DNA from: Agrobacterium pusense
Lineage (GTDB): Bacteria; Pseudomonadota; Alphaproteobacteria; Rhizobiales; Rhizobiaceae
Length of the DNA: 64,000 nt
Reading direction: 5' to 3'
Assembly: GCF_900102105.1 (NCBI RefSeq)
Contig: NZ_FNBB01000003.1
Location: forward strand, 310,001 to 374,000
Shown: one piece after another, positions 20,884 to 28,918 of the stretch
Layout: every line of letters starts with the position of its first letter
Position numbering within the stretch: position 1 is the first letter of the stretch
Position numbers and translations under genes: made by a program
Notes under the pieces: generated by a model
Seen by the model: only the letters and a program-made list of their open reading frames with translations
Told to the model about the DNA's origin: nothing
Database searches by the model: none

Positions 20884-21021
20884 TTATTGGATTTGCAGAA
20901 AACCGGAAGTGCTACCGACGGACCGGCCGCGCCGGAGCGGCACGAAAAAAGCGGACCGACGCCTCATGACCGGAGATCGAGATGGAGGCGCTCAATCCTG
21001 CAGATCACGCCGGCCGCCTGT

Positions 21022-21255
21022 TCAATGCAGGTCGGCCTGAGCGAAACCACCCCCATTCGCCTCCGCGGCTGTCAGCGGCAGGCCGTGCTGATTGATGTCC
21101 TGGGCGAGCGACAACAAGGCCATTTCCAGGAAATAGGTCGACATGCCGAGTTCCAGAGATTTCGACCGCTGGCATAGGTAGGAAACCATCCGCCCAAGCG
21201 CCAGAATCTCGTCTGCATCGTCCTGTTCAAGTACTGCTGTGGTAGGCGTGACCAT
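21022..21255 (-). CDS. Small hypothetical protein with XylR-like site at its start
   Basis: A 77-aa protein of unknown function, probably mainly helical (EILALGRMVSYLCQRSKSLELGMSTYFLEMALLSLAQDI, split family unknown). The start at 21255 is preceded by AGAGGGA, a good ribosome site; an in-frame start at 21330 would add 25 unconvincing residues. The ribosome site overlaps CTCTCGACAGTCGAC, which matches 14 of 20 arm positions of the xylF operator. It converges on xylG and may belong to the xylose regulon; that is inference. Confidence 0.6.
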   Translation of the reverse strand: MVTPTTAVLEQDDADEILALGRMVSYLCQRSKSLELGMSTYFLEMALLSLAQDINQHGLPLTAAEANGGGFAQADLH

Positions 21256-21260
21256 GATTC

Positions 21261-21280
21261 CCTCTCGACAGTCGACAGTA
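21261..21280. promoter_or_regulatory. Second XylR-like palindrome
   Basis: The CTCGAC-A-GTCGAC core shares the central half-sites of the perfect xylF operator (7 of 10 positions in each arm). It lies 6-25 bp upstream of the start of the 77-aa gene, where binding would block translation or early transcription. Weaker than the xylF site. Confidence 0.4.
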
Positions 21281-21348
21281 TGAGAACGCGTGAAACCGCG
21301 TTGTTCATTTTCGACCACATCGAGCGTCACGCGAGCGTCACACCTGCG

Positions 21349-21786
21349 TCAATCGTCGTTTTTGGTTTCCGCGGTGCCAGCATTTTCAATGGCTTCGGAA
21401 GCTGCCAATGATGTGACGAGGGCAACAATACTCTTGCGCACGGCGGCGCTCCTGATGCGCGAAAAGGCCTGGTTGAGCGAAAAACCTTCGTTGGAGGCGA
21501 CAAATGTCTGCATGGCGTTGATCGAGCCGAGGGCCGGATTAGCTTCTCCGCCATCGGGCGTGGCATTGGCGAATAGCGAGCTGACATCTACACCGAGGAT
21601 GGATGCTATGGCCTGCAGGCGTGATGCGCCGACGCGATTGGCGCCTTTTTCGTATTTCTGCACCTGCTGAAAGGTGATGCCCAATCGCCCGGCCAGCGCG
21701 CTCTGGCTCATGCCGAGCGACTTGCGGCGCATTCTGATTTGCGCGCCCACATGCACATCGATCGGGCTGGGTAGTTTCGCTTGCAT
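21349..21786 (-). CDS. XRE family helix-turn-helix transcriptional regulator
   Basis: A 145-aa DNA-binding protein: an N-terminal Cro/C1-type HTH (about 14-68, GAQIRMRRKSLGMSQSALAGRL then GITFQQVQKYEKG) and an Ala-rich C-terminal tail of unknown role. This layout is common in rhizobia (many are simply 'helix-turn-helix domain-containing'). GGAGGAA precedes the start at good spacing. It is co-oriented with the YcaO/TfuA operon and lies 139 bp after its last gene, so a regulatory link is possible but not shown. Confidence 0.87.
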   Translation of the reverse strand: MQAKLPSPIDVHVGAQIRMRRKSLGMSQSALAGRLGITFQQVQKYEKGANRVGASRLQAIASILGVDVSSLFANATPDGGEANPALGSINAMQTFVASNEGFSLNQAFSRIRSAAVRKSIVALVTSLAASEAIENAGTAETKNDD

Positions 21787-21925
21787 TACAAATTCCTCCG
21801 GCTGTGAGGGCTAAATTCGATGATCGTCAATTAATATTGTCGAAGGTATACATTCAACACAATTTCCACGGGTATTATGAACCTTTATTGCCAAAAGAAC
21901 AGGGTTTTTCATCTGGAATCGATTG

Positions 21926-23062
21926 TCAGAGGCCCCGCATTATAACCTTTGTAGCGCAGCGCAACGCCCCGTTGCGGCTTGCAAGATGACTGAATCCCAA
22001 AACGCCGATCGCACGAAAGCCGAGGCTTTCCCATATGCGCCGATTTTCCGCATCGAAGTTCGTGAGCAGTTCCAGATCGCCGAAATGCGGAACCCAGACC
22101 AACGGCTGGGTCTCGCCGTTGCGCGTCACGTTTTCAAGGAGGACGTTGTTGTAAAGCCTCGGCAGGCATTTGTTGGTGTCGATGGTAGGCAAAACCGGCA
22201 CGGGATTTCGCAGGATGGCGAAACCCTGGCGCGCGAGTGAAAGAGCAGAAGCGTCCAGCTTCCGTTTCAGCTCCTCGGCGGCACGGGGGTAGCGCATGTC
22301 ACCGGCTTCCGGATCGGCGACGAGCAGAAGCGGCCGCCCGTCGCGCCGAAGTCCGGTTATCGAAACGAACTGATCGACGTGGAAACCGCACTGGTGGATG
22401 TTCCTGGCGGCCATTGCCGGTCCGGACCCCGTCTGCGAAAGGTCGGGTTGGGCTGTTTCGCCGAGGTCTTCCGGCCTATAGCCGAAGCTGAAGACGGCCC
22501 GTGCGTCAAGAGCCTCGATCCGCAGCCAACGACGTGAAAGGGTGGCCGGCGCGCTTCGCGCGCTTTCTGCGCCGCCCTGCAGGCTGGCGTGGCCGACCAG
22601 CCGGTAATCCGGGCCGACAAGTTGGTTGCCGCCGGGCAAGATGACATCGGAGATTGCGGTCGCGAAGCCTAAACGGGCTGCAAGCGCCTGGCTTACAGCG
22701 CTCTCCCCGCTTGAGACCAATTCCGGTGTCAGGGCGTCTGCGCGCAGCCGGACATGGAACATATCCTGTATCCACGGGTGCGGAACGGTGCCGGGTTCAT
22801 CAAGCGTTACCAAGTCTACCTGACACGTGACAGCGAGACGATCGAGCCAGCTCCGCGCGGCTGCAAGGCACGGACGATCAACCAGCAGAAGAACCGCGAC
22901 ATTTCGCGGCAGGGTCAAAAGCAGGTTACCGATGGGAGCAAGAGGTGAAACGGTAAAGCCGATCCCGGCGTCGGCAAACCAAGCGGCGGGCAGCGAGAGC
23001 GCGATCGTCTCAATGAGGCCGCCACAATCGGCTATCAGAGGCGAAGGCCGATCAGTGGTCAC
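21926..23062 (-). CDS. Peptidylarginine/agmatine deiminase-superfamily protein in YcaO/TfuA operon
   Basis: A 378-aa protein with GTG start overlapping the end of tfuA by 11 bp. I recognise the guanidine-modifying-enzyme layout: HPWIQD (Asp100, cf. W-x-R-D), PGGNQL (144-146), GFHVDQF (His228), the YNNVLLEN and VPHFGD stretch (304-329) and NGALRCAT (Cys369). These align with the Asp/His/Cys catalytic residues and GGN motif of agmatine and bacterial peptidylarginine deiminases. Known relatives hydrolyse guanidino groups. In this operon it may act on arginine in a modified peptide, on free arginine derivatives, or as an amidinotransferase-like enzyme; the exact reaction is unknown. No signal peptide is evident. 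Confidence 0.72.
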   Translation of the reverse strand: MTTDRPSPLIADCGGLIETIALSLPAAWFADAGIGFTVSPLAPIGNLLLTLPRNVAVLLLVDRPCLAAARSWLDRLAVTCQVDLVTLDEPGTVPHPWIQDMFHVRLRADALTPELVSSGESAVSQALAARLGFATAISDVILPGGNQLVGPDYRLVGHASLQGGAESARSAPATLSRRWLRIEALDARAVFSFGYRPEDLGETAQPDLSQTGSGPAMAARNIHQCGFHVDQFVSITGLRRDGRPLLLVADPEAGDMRYPRAAEELKRKLDASALSLARQGFAILRNPVPVLPTIDTNKCLPRLYNNVLLENVTRNGETQPLVWVPHFGDLELLTNFDAENRRIWESLGFRAIGVLGFSHLASRNGALRCATKVIMRGL

Positions 23063-23768
23063 CGCGTGGACCTCCCGCGGTCCGTCCGGACGCCAATTGC
23101 TGGAAGAAGAGAGTATTCTGGAATTTCCAGCCTGGCGGCGGTGGGGTCGGTAACGCGCCGCCGTTCAGTGTGGCCAGAAGCAGGGCGGCGTCGTTTCGTT
23201 TGACGGAAACAGCTTGAGCGGCAAGAAGATTTGCCGCTTCGTCTTCGAGACCGGCCTCCGTGGTGACGGAGCGCCAGGTTCTGCGGGTGAAATGCAGAGA
23301 ACGGGCGGCATGCAGCAGGGCGTTCCGCTCTGCGGGCCCGAAAGAGGTTCCGCACGCCGCGAGCGTTGCTTCGGCATCAATCAGCGCGACTGTGAGCGGG
23401 CTGTAACCGAGCTCTCTTGGGGCGTGGTTCACGGCCACATCGGCATCGGAAAAACGCCGTCCATCCCGATAGTCTTCGAAGACGTGACCAATGCCGATCA
23501 TGCCAAAGGCGGCGCATTCCGCCGCGCGCAGCGCGCCCATGCTGGCGGCACCGAAAACGGTGACGCCTGATGCAAGCGCGTAAAGGATTTCCTTGTGCCA
23601 GACGGCGGCGCAATCGCCATAAAGCCCATCGATCAGCCCAATGACCTTGATGCCTTGACCGACCGCACCGAGAATATCGCCGCATGCCGCCGGGCCGCGA
23701 AGATCAAGGCCGGCGAACTGGCCGGCAATGCCGTGGATGGATGGGCCCGCAAAAACCGCCGGTCTCAT
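23052..23768 (-). CDS. tfuA: TfuA-like protein, partner of YcaO
   Basis: A 238-aa TfuA-core protein. Family marks are AVFAGPSIHG at the start, IGLIDGLY, AVWHKEIL and VFGAASMGALRAAE, with AFGMIGIGHVFEDYRDG. TfuA was named from trifolitoxin production in Rhizobium; with YcaO it takes part in thioamide formation on peptides (thioviridamide, methyl-CoM reductase). The start at 23768 overlaps the ycaO stop in an ATGA arrangement, so the two are translationally coupled; an open frame upstream lies inside ycaO and is not conserved in type. Confidence 0.9.
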   Translation of the reverse strand: MRPAVFAGPSIHGIAGQFAGLDLRGPAACGDILGAVGQGIKVIGLIDGLYGDCAAVWHKEILYALASGVTVFGAASMGALRAAECAAFGMIGIGHVFEDYRDGRRFSDADVAVNHAPRELGYSPLTVALIDAEATLAACGTSFGPAERNALLHAARSLHFTRRTWRSVTTEAGLEDEAANLLAAQAVSVKRNDAALLLATLNGGALPTPPPPGWKFQNTLFFQQLASGRTAGGPRGDH

Positions 23769-24964
23769 GTCGTCCCCCCGGCCTTCAGAAAACCCTCGAG
23801 CGTTCGTTGCGATATGCGTTGCATTCCGCGGCTGAGCGGGGCCAGCCCGCTTGCCAGGACGCGCACGACGTGCAGCCCGGAAAGGCCCGTTTCCAGCGTA
23901 AAAACATGGACATCGTCGATGCCACGCGCAAAAAGGTGTTCCGCAAGCTGGCGCCATGGCGGCAAAGAGGTTTCGAAACGCGATAAGTCGAGACTGCCTG
24001 GCGCCTGTTCTGCCTGATTTGCCCCAGGGGCCACGGGCTTGGAAGCAACCCCGTCACGCCGATAACGAAGCGGGGAGAGATCGTCGCGGGCACCACTAAT
24101 ATCCGTCAACCGCGACTGGACCGCCTCCAGTAGCGCAGCAAGCGCGGCGTCGTAAACGTCGGGACGGCAGGCCGCCCCGGCAGCGCTGCGGGTCGCCGGC
24201 CCATCCTGCGCTTGAAGCGACCGCGGCAGGCTTGCCATCACCACCGGCACGCCGAGTGCGTTTGTCATGTCAAAGAAGGAGGGCGGCAGACCGATGTCCG
24301 AAAGATGCCGGACAAGCCTGTCGAATGATGTTTCGACGCCCGGTGGGAACAGGATCGGTCTGGGGCTGACGGCGCGGGTTTCGAAAGCGTCCACGAGAAA
24401 GCAGGCGTCGTTTTCGATCAATTCCTGCAGGGCATGGAGGACGGCGTGGTCATGATTGAAACCGGCTGCGAGGCCCTGCGAACTCATGAGGAAGGCTTGC
24501 CGGTCCCAGGGGAAATCCGCTCGAAAATCCATGCCGATCAGCTCAAAGGGAGCGTAGATCTCCTGCTGCCGACGAACCGATGTTCCCTTCACCCACGCGC
24601 GTTCACGCTGGGGGTTGAGCATGTCCATATCGACCCTGCCAACGCGCTCGAAGGGGATAAGGGGAAAACCCCTGTCGCGCATATCCTGGATTGAGCCGAA
24701 AGCGGCCGTGTGTCTGCGGGTATCCTCGGCAACCGCGCCTTCGATCCCCTCCATCACGGCAGAGAGCCTCGCCTGCGCCGGAACCGGTCCCTTGCCCTGT
24801 GACACCGATAAACCGCGCGAATTGGGGCGAACCGCAAACCAGACGGGTATGCCGACAATATCGAGGCCGGTCACGTCGCCGACACGGGTAATCCCGAACC
24901 GCCGGAGCAGTTCGGGATCGAAGATGGAAGCGTCTGCATCACCTTTGGCCGTCGTCGCTGACAT
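23765..24964 (-). CDS. ycaO: YcaO-domain ATP-dependent cyclodehydratase/thioamidase
   Basis: A 399-aa YcaO enzyme of the TfuA-associated type. Visible are the ATP-binding SVSQGKG segment, the SAVMEGIEG helix, ALQELIEND, and EAVQSRLTDISGARDD, the last strongly typical of TfuA-linked YcaOs. Such enzymes activate a peptide backbone amide with ATP to make azolines or thioamides. The usual S-x3-E-x2-E-R motif has Gly in place of the final Arg. There is no C-terminal proline-rich tail, as expected for TfuA-type rather than azoline-type enzymes. Start MSATTAKGD is preferred to one at 25030 inside the upstream gene. Confidence 0.92.
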   Translation of the reverse strand: MSATTAKGDADASIFDPELLRRFGITRVGDVTGLDIVGIPVWFAVRPNSRGLSVSQGKGPVPAQARLSAVMEGIEGAVAEDTRRHTAAFGSIQDMRDRGFPLIPFERVGRVDMDMLNPQRERAWVKGTSVRRQQEIYAPFELIGMDFRADFPWDRQAFLMSSQGLAAGFNHDHAVLHALQELIENDACFLVDAFETRAVSPRPILFPPGVETSFDRLVRHLSDIGLPPSFFDMTNALGVPVVMASLPRSLQAQDGPATRSAAGAACRPDVYDAALAALLEAVQSRLTDISGARDDLSPLRYRRDGVASKPVAPGANQAEQAPGSLDLSRFETSLPPWRQLAEHLFARGIDDVHVFTLETGLSGLHVVRVLASGLAPLSRGMQRISQRTLEGFLKAGGTT

Positions 24965-25001
24965 GGAAGGACCTTGAGCGGTCAAGGCTTCACAATCGCC
25001 G

Positions 25002-25430
25002 TCAGGGCGCGGCGTTCGGGTCGTCGGCAAGGATCGCGTCGAACAATTCGCCGGTGATCGAACCCGCGGGCCCGACTGCCTTCAGTGCCGCTTCGATTGG
25101 CGTCAGCACCATGCGGTTGAAATCCCAGCCGGCATCGACCACTTCACCGATAAAGGCGAAATCGGCTTCGGACACGACGGCGCCGCCTGAGACGAGCGCC
25201 TCGATGCCTTGAATCTGGACCTGGTCCAGTTCGGCTTCAGGTTGGCCGTCCTGGCGGACAAGCATGGCCTTGGCTGCTGCAGCCACGCGGGCGTAACCAT
25301 CCACGCCGGGGCGGCTCGCCTCATAGGCGGTGATCGTTTCGTGCGATACCGAAGCAACCCTGAGCGGCGTGGTGCGAATGAACAGAACGCCAAAACCCTT
25401 TCTCCCGACGATAAAGAAATGCGACGACAT
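25002..25430 (-). CDS. Unknown 142-aa protein at the head of the YcaO/TfuA genes
   Basis: A 142-aa acidic protein preceded by GGAGAG. It has a beta-rich, basic N-terminus (SSHFFIVGRKGFGVLFIRTTPLRVA) and a helical C-terminal half ending ELFDAILADDPNAAP. I do not recognise the family. It contains no cysteine. Its place, 8 bp after the SARP-type regulator and 37 bp before ycaO, makes it the only visible candidate for a peptide substrate or a partner/recognition protein of the YcaO system. It could equally be an unrelated accessory enzyme; I would not call it a precursor without homologue evidence. Confidence 0.7.
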   Translation of the reverse strand: MSSHFFIVGRKGFGVLFIRTTPLRVASVSHETITAYEASRPGVDGYARVAAAAKAMLVRQDGQPEAELDQVQIQGIEALVSGGAVVSEADFAFIGEVVDAGWDFNRMVLTPIEAALKAVGPAGSITGELFDAILADDPNAAP

Positions 25431-25438
25431 ATTCTCTC

Positions 25439-27367
25439 CTATTTGATCCCGGCTAAACGAAGCGCTTGATAAAATTTTTCGTTTGCTACCGGGTCGCGGT
25501 CCGGAGACAGGCTGCTGATCTCCCTTGCCGTCATGCCCGGATAGTTTTCCTGTAGCCTGCTGCCGGCTTCCCGGGCGGCGGCCAGATCACCGTGGAGCGC
25601 GTGACTTGCGGTCAGAACTCGCAGCGCGGGCTCATCGTCTTCCATGCGACCGCAGAGTTCCACCGCGGCCCCATAATCTTCTCGCTTGAATGCGATGCTG
25701 GCGCCAGCCCACCAGTAAATATCGGGGGCGAGCGGGTTGAGGTCGATGGCCTGCTGAAATTTTTCCCACGCGACTTCCGCCTCACCGAAATGGGCGAGCG
25801 CATCGGCATGCTGGAGAAGCAGGTCGGCTGAGTTTGGGGCGAGCGCTTCCGCCTCGAAGAATTTCTCGGCAGACATGTCGAAATCCCGCTGATAAAGCGC
25901 CACCACCGCGCACATCCAGTGGCCGACGCCGAGGGCCGGATCAATCTCCACAGAGGCGTCAGCCTCGGCCTTGGCGCGGTGCAGCAGGTGAGGGTCGTTA
26001 CCGCCCAGCATCAGCCACTCCAGTTGCAGACTTTGCGCAACGCGGGCGCGGGCGACCGCCATTCCGTGATCGAGATCGACAGCCTTGCGGAACATCGAGC
26101 GGGCCCTGCGCAGGAGCGGCAGGTCGCATTTGCCGCGCAGAAGCTGCTGGCCCTCCAGCAATTGCCGGTAAGCCTCGCCACTGTGGTTACGGTCGGGTTC
26201 CACCTGAAGCCGCTCGATCTCCCGCGCAAGCGCAGCAGCCACCTGTTTGGACAGCAGCCGGAAGGCCGCGTGGATGTGCCTTTCGGTCAGCACCGCCTCC
26301 AGCGACCAGACGATTTCACCGGTCGTTTCCTCGATCAGCGCCACGGACATGCGGGCATCGTCAAAAACTGTCGACATGATGCGATAATCGGCCCGCAACA
26401 TGGCATATCCGTCATCCGCCCGGTCATGCGAGAGCGCAAAGGTACTGTGCGGTGAAAGGACGGTGAAGGTCCGATACCGTACAAGGCTGTTTGCGACGTC
26501 TTCGACAAAGGCCTGCATCACCGGTGAAACGGATAGCCCGTCCACCCGCGCCGGCCGGCCGAAAGCCACACGCGGTCTTGCCAGCGATTGCCGGCGACTG
26601 CTTTCCTCCGGCTCGGCGGGGGTCGCGATTGTCGCGGTGAGGCTTTGTATTCGCCGCCTCAGCGCGACGGTTTCGGCTTCCGGCGGGCGTCCCTCCTGGC
26701 GGAGCTGTTCCAGCAACAGCTGGTACATGCTCTCGCAACCGCTGATATTGCCGATCCGCGCATAGGAGGCCATGGCGGCACGATAGGTTTCTTCGCGCTC
26801 CGGCTCGATATTGCGCGCGCGCTCGGAAAGTCTGGCGATATCATTCGAGCTGGCGCGACCGAAGCGGGTCAGCTCCTCCAGAAGCTGCGTGTAGCTCGAA
26901 AAAAACAGGTCCTTGAGACGGCGACGCTCTGAAAGCAGCCAGAGGTAGAGATGGTCCTGGCCGGCATCCAGTCCCTCCAGAAGGTCGCCGCCGAACTCCA
27001 GAAGGGCCTTCAGCCGCCGCATCGGGTCTTCGGCTCTCGCATCGGCGAGAAAAAGCGCGAGGTCCGTGCGCTGCGCCAGCTTTCCGGCCTTCAGATCATT
27101 CCCTTCCGTCAGCAGAATGGCCTCGTCGTCGCCGAAGAGTTTCTGAAGGCGCAGAATGAGCTGCCGCAAATTGCCCAGCGCCCTTTTTTGCTCGACATCT
27201 TCCCACAGCAGCGATGCGAGGTGCTGGCGGGACAGGGACTGGTTGGGAGCAAGGATCAGGGCGGCCGTGAGGGCAAAACCCTTGGACGGAAAAAATGCCT
27301 CCCGCACCGCTTCACAGCGCGGGGTGCCAAAAAGCCGGATCGCTATCAGTTCATCGTTCCCAGCCAC
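25439..27367 (-). CDS. SARP/BTAD-type transcriptional regulator with C-terminal TPR region
   Basis: A protein of about 642 aa. The N-terminal winged helix (LIAIRLFGTPRCEA...LSRQHLASLLW) and the BTAD-like domain (YTQLLEELTRFGRAS, REETYRAAMASYARIG) resemble SARP activators; a middle beta/alpha region (VAFGRPARVDGLS..VLSPHS) resembles the TolB-N-like part of adenylate-cyclase-type regulators; the last 250 residues are TPR-like helices. I prefer GTG 27367 because AAGGGGGAC precedes it; two ATGs at 27421/27424 lack a ribosome site. First gene of the YcaO/TfuA operon, ending 8 bp before the 142-aa gene; probably its activator. Confidence 0.8.
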   Translation of the reverse strand: MAGNDELIAIRLFGTPRCEAVREAFFPSKGFALTAALILAPNQSLSRQHLASLLWEDVEQKRALGNLRQLILRLQKLFGDDEAILLTEGNDLKAGKLAQRTDLALFLADARAEDPMRRLKALLEFGGDLLEGLDAGQDHLYLWLLSERRRLKDLFFSSYTQLLEELTRFGRASSNDIARLSERARNIEPEREETYRAAMASYARIGNISGCESMYQLLLEQLRQEGRPPEAETVALRRRIQSLTATIATPAEPEESSRRQSLARPRVAFGRPARVDGLSVSPVMQAFVEDVANSLVRYRTFTVLSPHSTFALSHDRADDGYAMLRADYRIMSTVFDDARMSVALIEETTGEIVWSLEAVLTERHIHAAFRLLSKQVAAALAREIERLQVEPDRNHSGEAYRQLLEGQQLLRGKCDLPLLRRARSMFRKAVDLDHGMAVARARVAQSLQLEWLMLGGNDPHLLHRAKAEADASVEIDPALGVGHWMCAVVALYQRDFDMSAEKFFEAEALAPNSADLLLQHADALAHFGEAEVAWEKFQQAIDLNPLAPDIYWWAGASIAFKREDYGAAVELCGRMEDDEPALRVLTASHALHGDLAAAREAGSRLQENYPGMTAREISSLSPDRDPVANEKFYQALRLAGIK

Positions 27368-27553
27368 TTTCGTCCCCCTTGAATCACCATCTAACAACGT
27401 GCCCGGGAAATTGAAAGTCATCATAGCATTCGATTTGACGCTGGTGTGACGCCGCCTGCCTATTGTCGCAAACAGAAGCGTGAATGACGGGCGGAACCGG
27501 CAGGCGATAGGTATCGGGGATCATCGAAAGTGATAGCGTTCAACGGAAGCTAC

Positions 27554-28045
27554 ATGGCATTCGAGCCGCGTATTGAGCCTTACCAGCGCGCCGATGACGT
27601 CGGATACGCGGTTAGTGAATTCATGTGGTTCAAAGGCCGCCCGTTTTATCCGGTCTCGGCGCTGGTTCACGCGAAGGTCGCGCATGCAAGGCTGTCGGCG
27701 GAAAAATGCGATGATCAGGATGAGGACAATCTCGACATTCTCTTCCGCATGCCTGCCGTGGCGGGCGGACACTTCTTCGAGATCGTGCTGCGTTCGAACG
27801 AAGGCACTTTCTATGGCGGCTGGCTGTGGGGAGAGGAACTGGAAATCCTGAACGAGGTGGTCAACGGCTATCGCGTTCTGGCGGGTAAATTCGACGACAG
27901 GCTCATCCGGTTCGAATATTCCAGACGTTTTCAGCGTTACCGGACGGTGGAGCCGCTGCCGGTGGAGAAATCAGTTTTCCTGATCCAGCGGGAGGCGAAA
28001 CCTCACCCGGGCGGGCGGAGTTTTCCCGCGGGCGCGGCGCGCTGA
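27554..28045 (+). CDS. Hypothetical protein divergent from the YcaO/TfuA operon
   Basis: A 163-aa soluble protein of unknown function. It is rich in aromatic residues (SEFMWFKGRPFYPVSALVH, GGWLWGEELEIL) and has a basic tail. GGAAG lies 8 bp before ATG 27554; a GTG at 27530 is an alternative. It is read away from the SARP-type regulator, with 186 bp between the two starts, so the two may share a control region. No motif links it to peptide modification. Confidence 0.6.
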   Translation: MAFEPRIEPYQRADDVGYAVSEFMWFKGRPFYPVSALVHAKVAHARLSAEKCDDQDEDNLDILFRMPAVAGGHFFEIVLRSNEGTFYGGWLWGEELEILNEVVNGYRVLAGKFDDRLIRFEYSRRFQRYRTVEPLPVEKSVFLIQREAKPHPGGRSFPAGAAR

Positions 28046-28176
28046 TTGCGGGGTGCTTCGCGTTCAGGGGAGAACGCGGCGCGCGGACAGAGGGGGTTCG
28101 GTAGATTCACCTGGCAGAGCTCAGGCTTGGTCGGGGAATACCGGTGCATATTTTTATTTTTATTGTGTGGAAAATT

Positions 28177-28518
28177 ATGATGCCCAATCAAGGTAACATG
28201 CGTAACAGGCGGGTGTCATCGCAGCTTCTGGCGGTGAATAGCGCTTCCGACAGCCGTGCGTTTTCGACGGAGCGCGCCGAGGGGGATCCACGTCCGCAAG
28301 CTCATAAAGACAGGCTTCATGTCGTGGAAGAGGCGGAGGCCAGGGTGGCGTTCCCGACGCGCCCGTTGGAAGTGCGCGAGGGGGAAGAAGCGGGACGCCG
28401 GGCGGAAATCAGCAACATGGTCGTCGACGCCGATATCAGGGTCGCGAAATGGGCATGGGCAGTGCTTGCGATTGGGCATTGTCTGCTGATCTATTTCATG
28501 GTGCGTAATCTCGGTTGA
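28177..28518 (+). CDS. Small protein with C-terminal membrane anchor
   Basis: A 113-aa protein. The first 85 residues are polar and charged, and the last 25 (WAWAVLAIGHCLLIYFMVRNLG) form one membrane helix, a tail-anchored layout. GGA at 28169-28171 precedes tandem ATGs at 28177 and 28180; a GTG further upstream falls in an AT-rich leader. No family is recognised. Codon use of the soluble part is ordinary, but without homologues the gene call is moderate. Confidence 0.5.
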   Translation: MMPNQGNMRNRRVSSQLLAVNSASDSRAFSTERAEGDPRPQAHKDRLHVVEEAEARVAFPTRPLEVREGEEAGRRAEISNMVVDADIRVAKWAWAVLAIGHCLLIYFMVRNLG

Positions 28519-28918
28519 CTCCTCCTGCCCAAAAACGGGCTCAACCGCCGATATCGTCCGCCACTAATTCGGGCATTGGAACTTGGAGACTGTCGCACCC
28601 CCCGAAACTGAGTGGACATCCAGTCCGGCTCCTCCGCAGCCCTGTAGCGCCGCTTCCGCCACGTCGATTTGCGGACTTCGCACAGCGGAATGTCATAAAG
28701 CTGTAAATGAACAAACCTAATTGAGTGATCGGTCTCGATGGAGACGCATCACCACAGTCCACCCGTTGGCCTCGCCGGCGGGCACGGACTTTTCTTATCA
28801 CGTCGCTTCGGCCGAGACAGACCATGTCTGTGCTGGCCGGCCTGATTTTTCGATGCGGCATGACGCGCTGCGCGGTCGCGCGAATTCGCATAACTTTCTT
28901 AGCTCTGGAGATGACGAA
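28519..28918. other. 400-bp intergenic stretch without a clear gene
   Basis: No convincing coding frame on either strand. A frame runs through from 28721 into the next gene, but its translation is not like the enzyme that follows. The only supported element is the ribosome site CTGGAG just before 28919. The part around 28680-28740 is AT-richer and may hold that gene's promoter. Confidence 0.6.
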
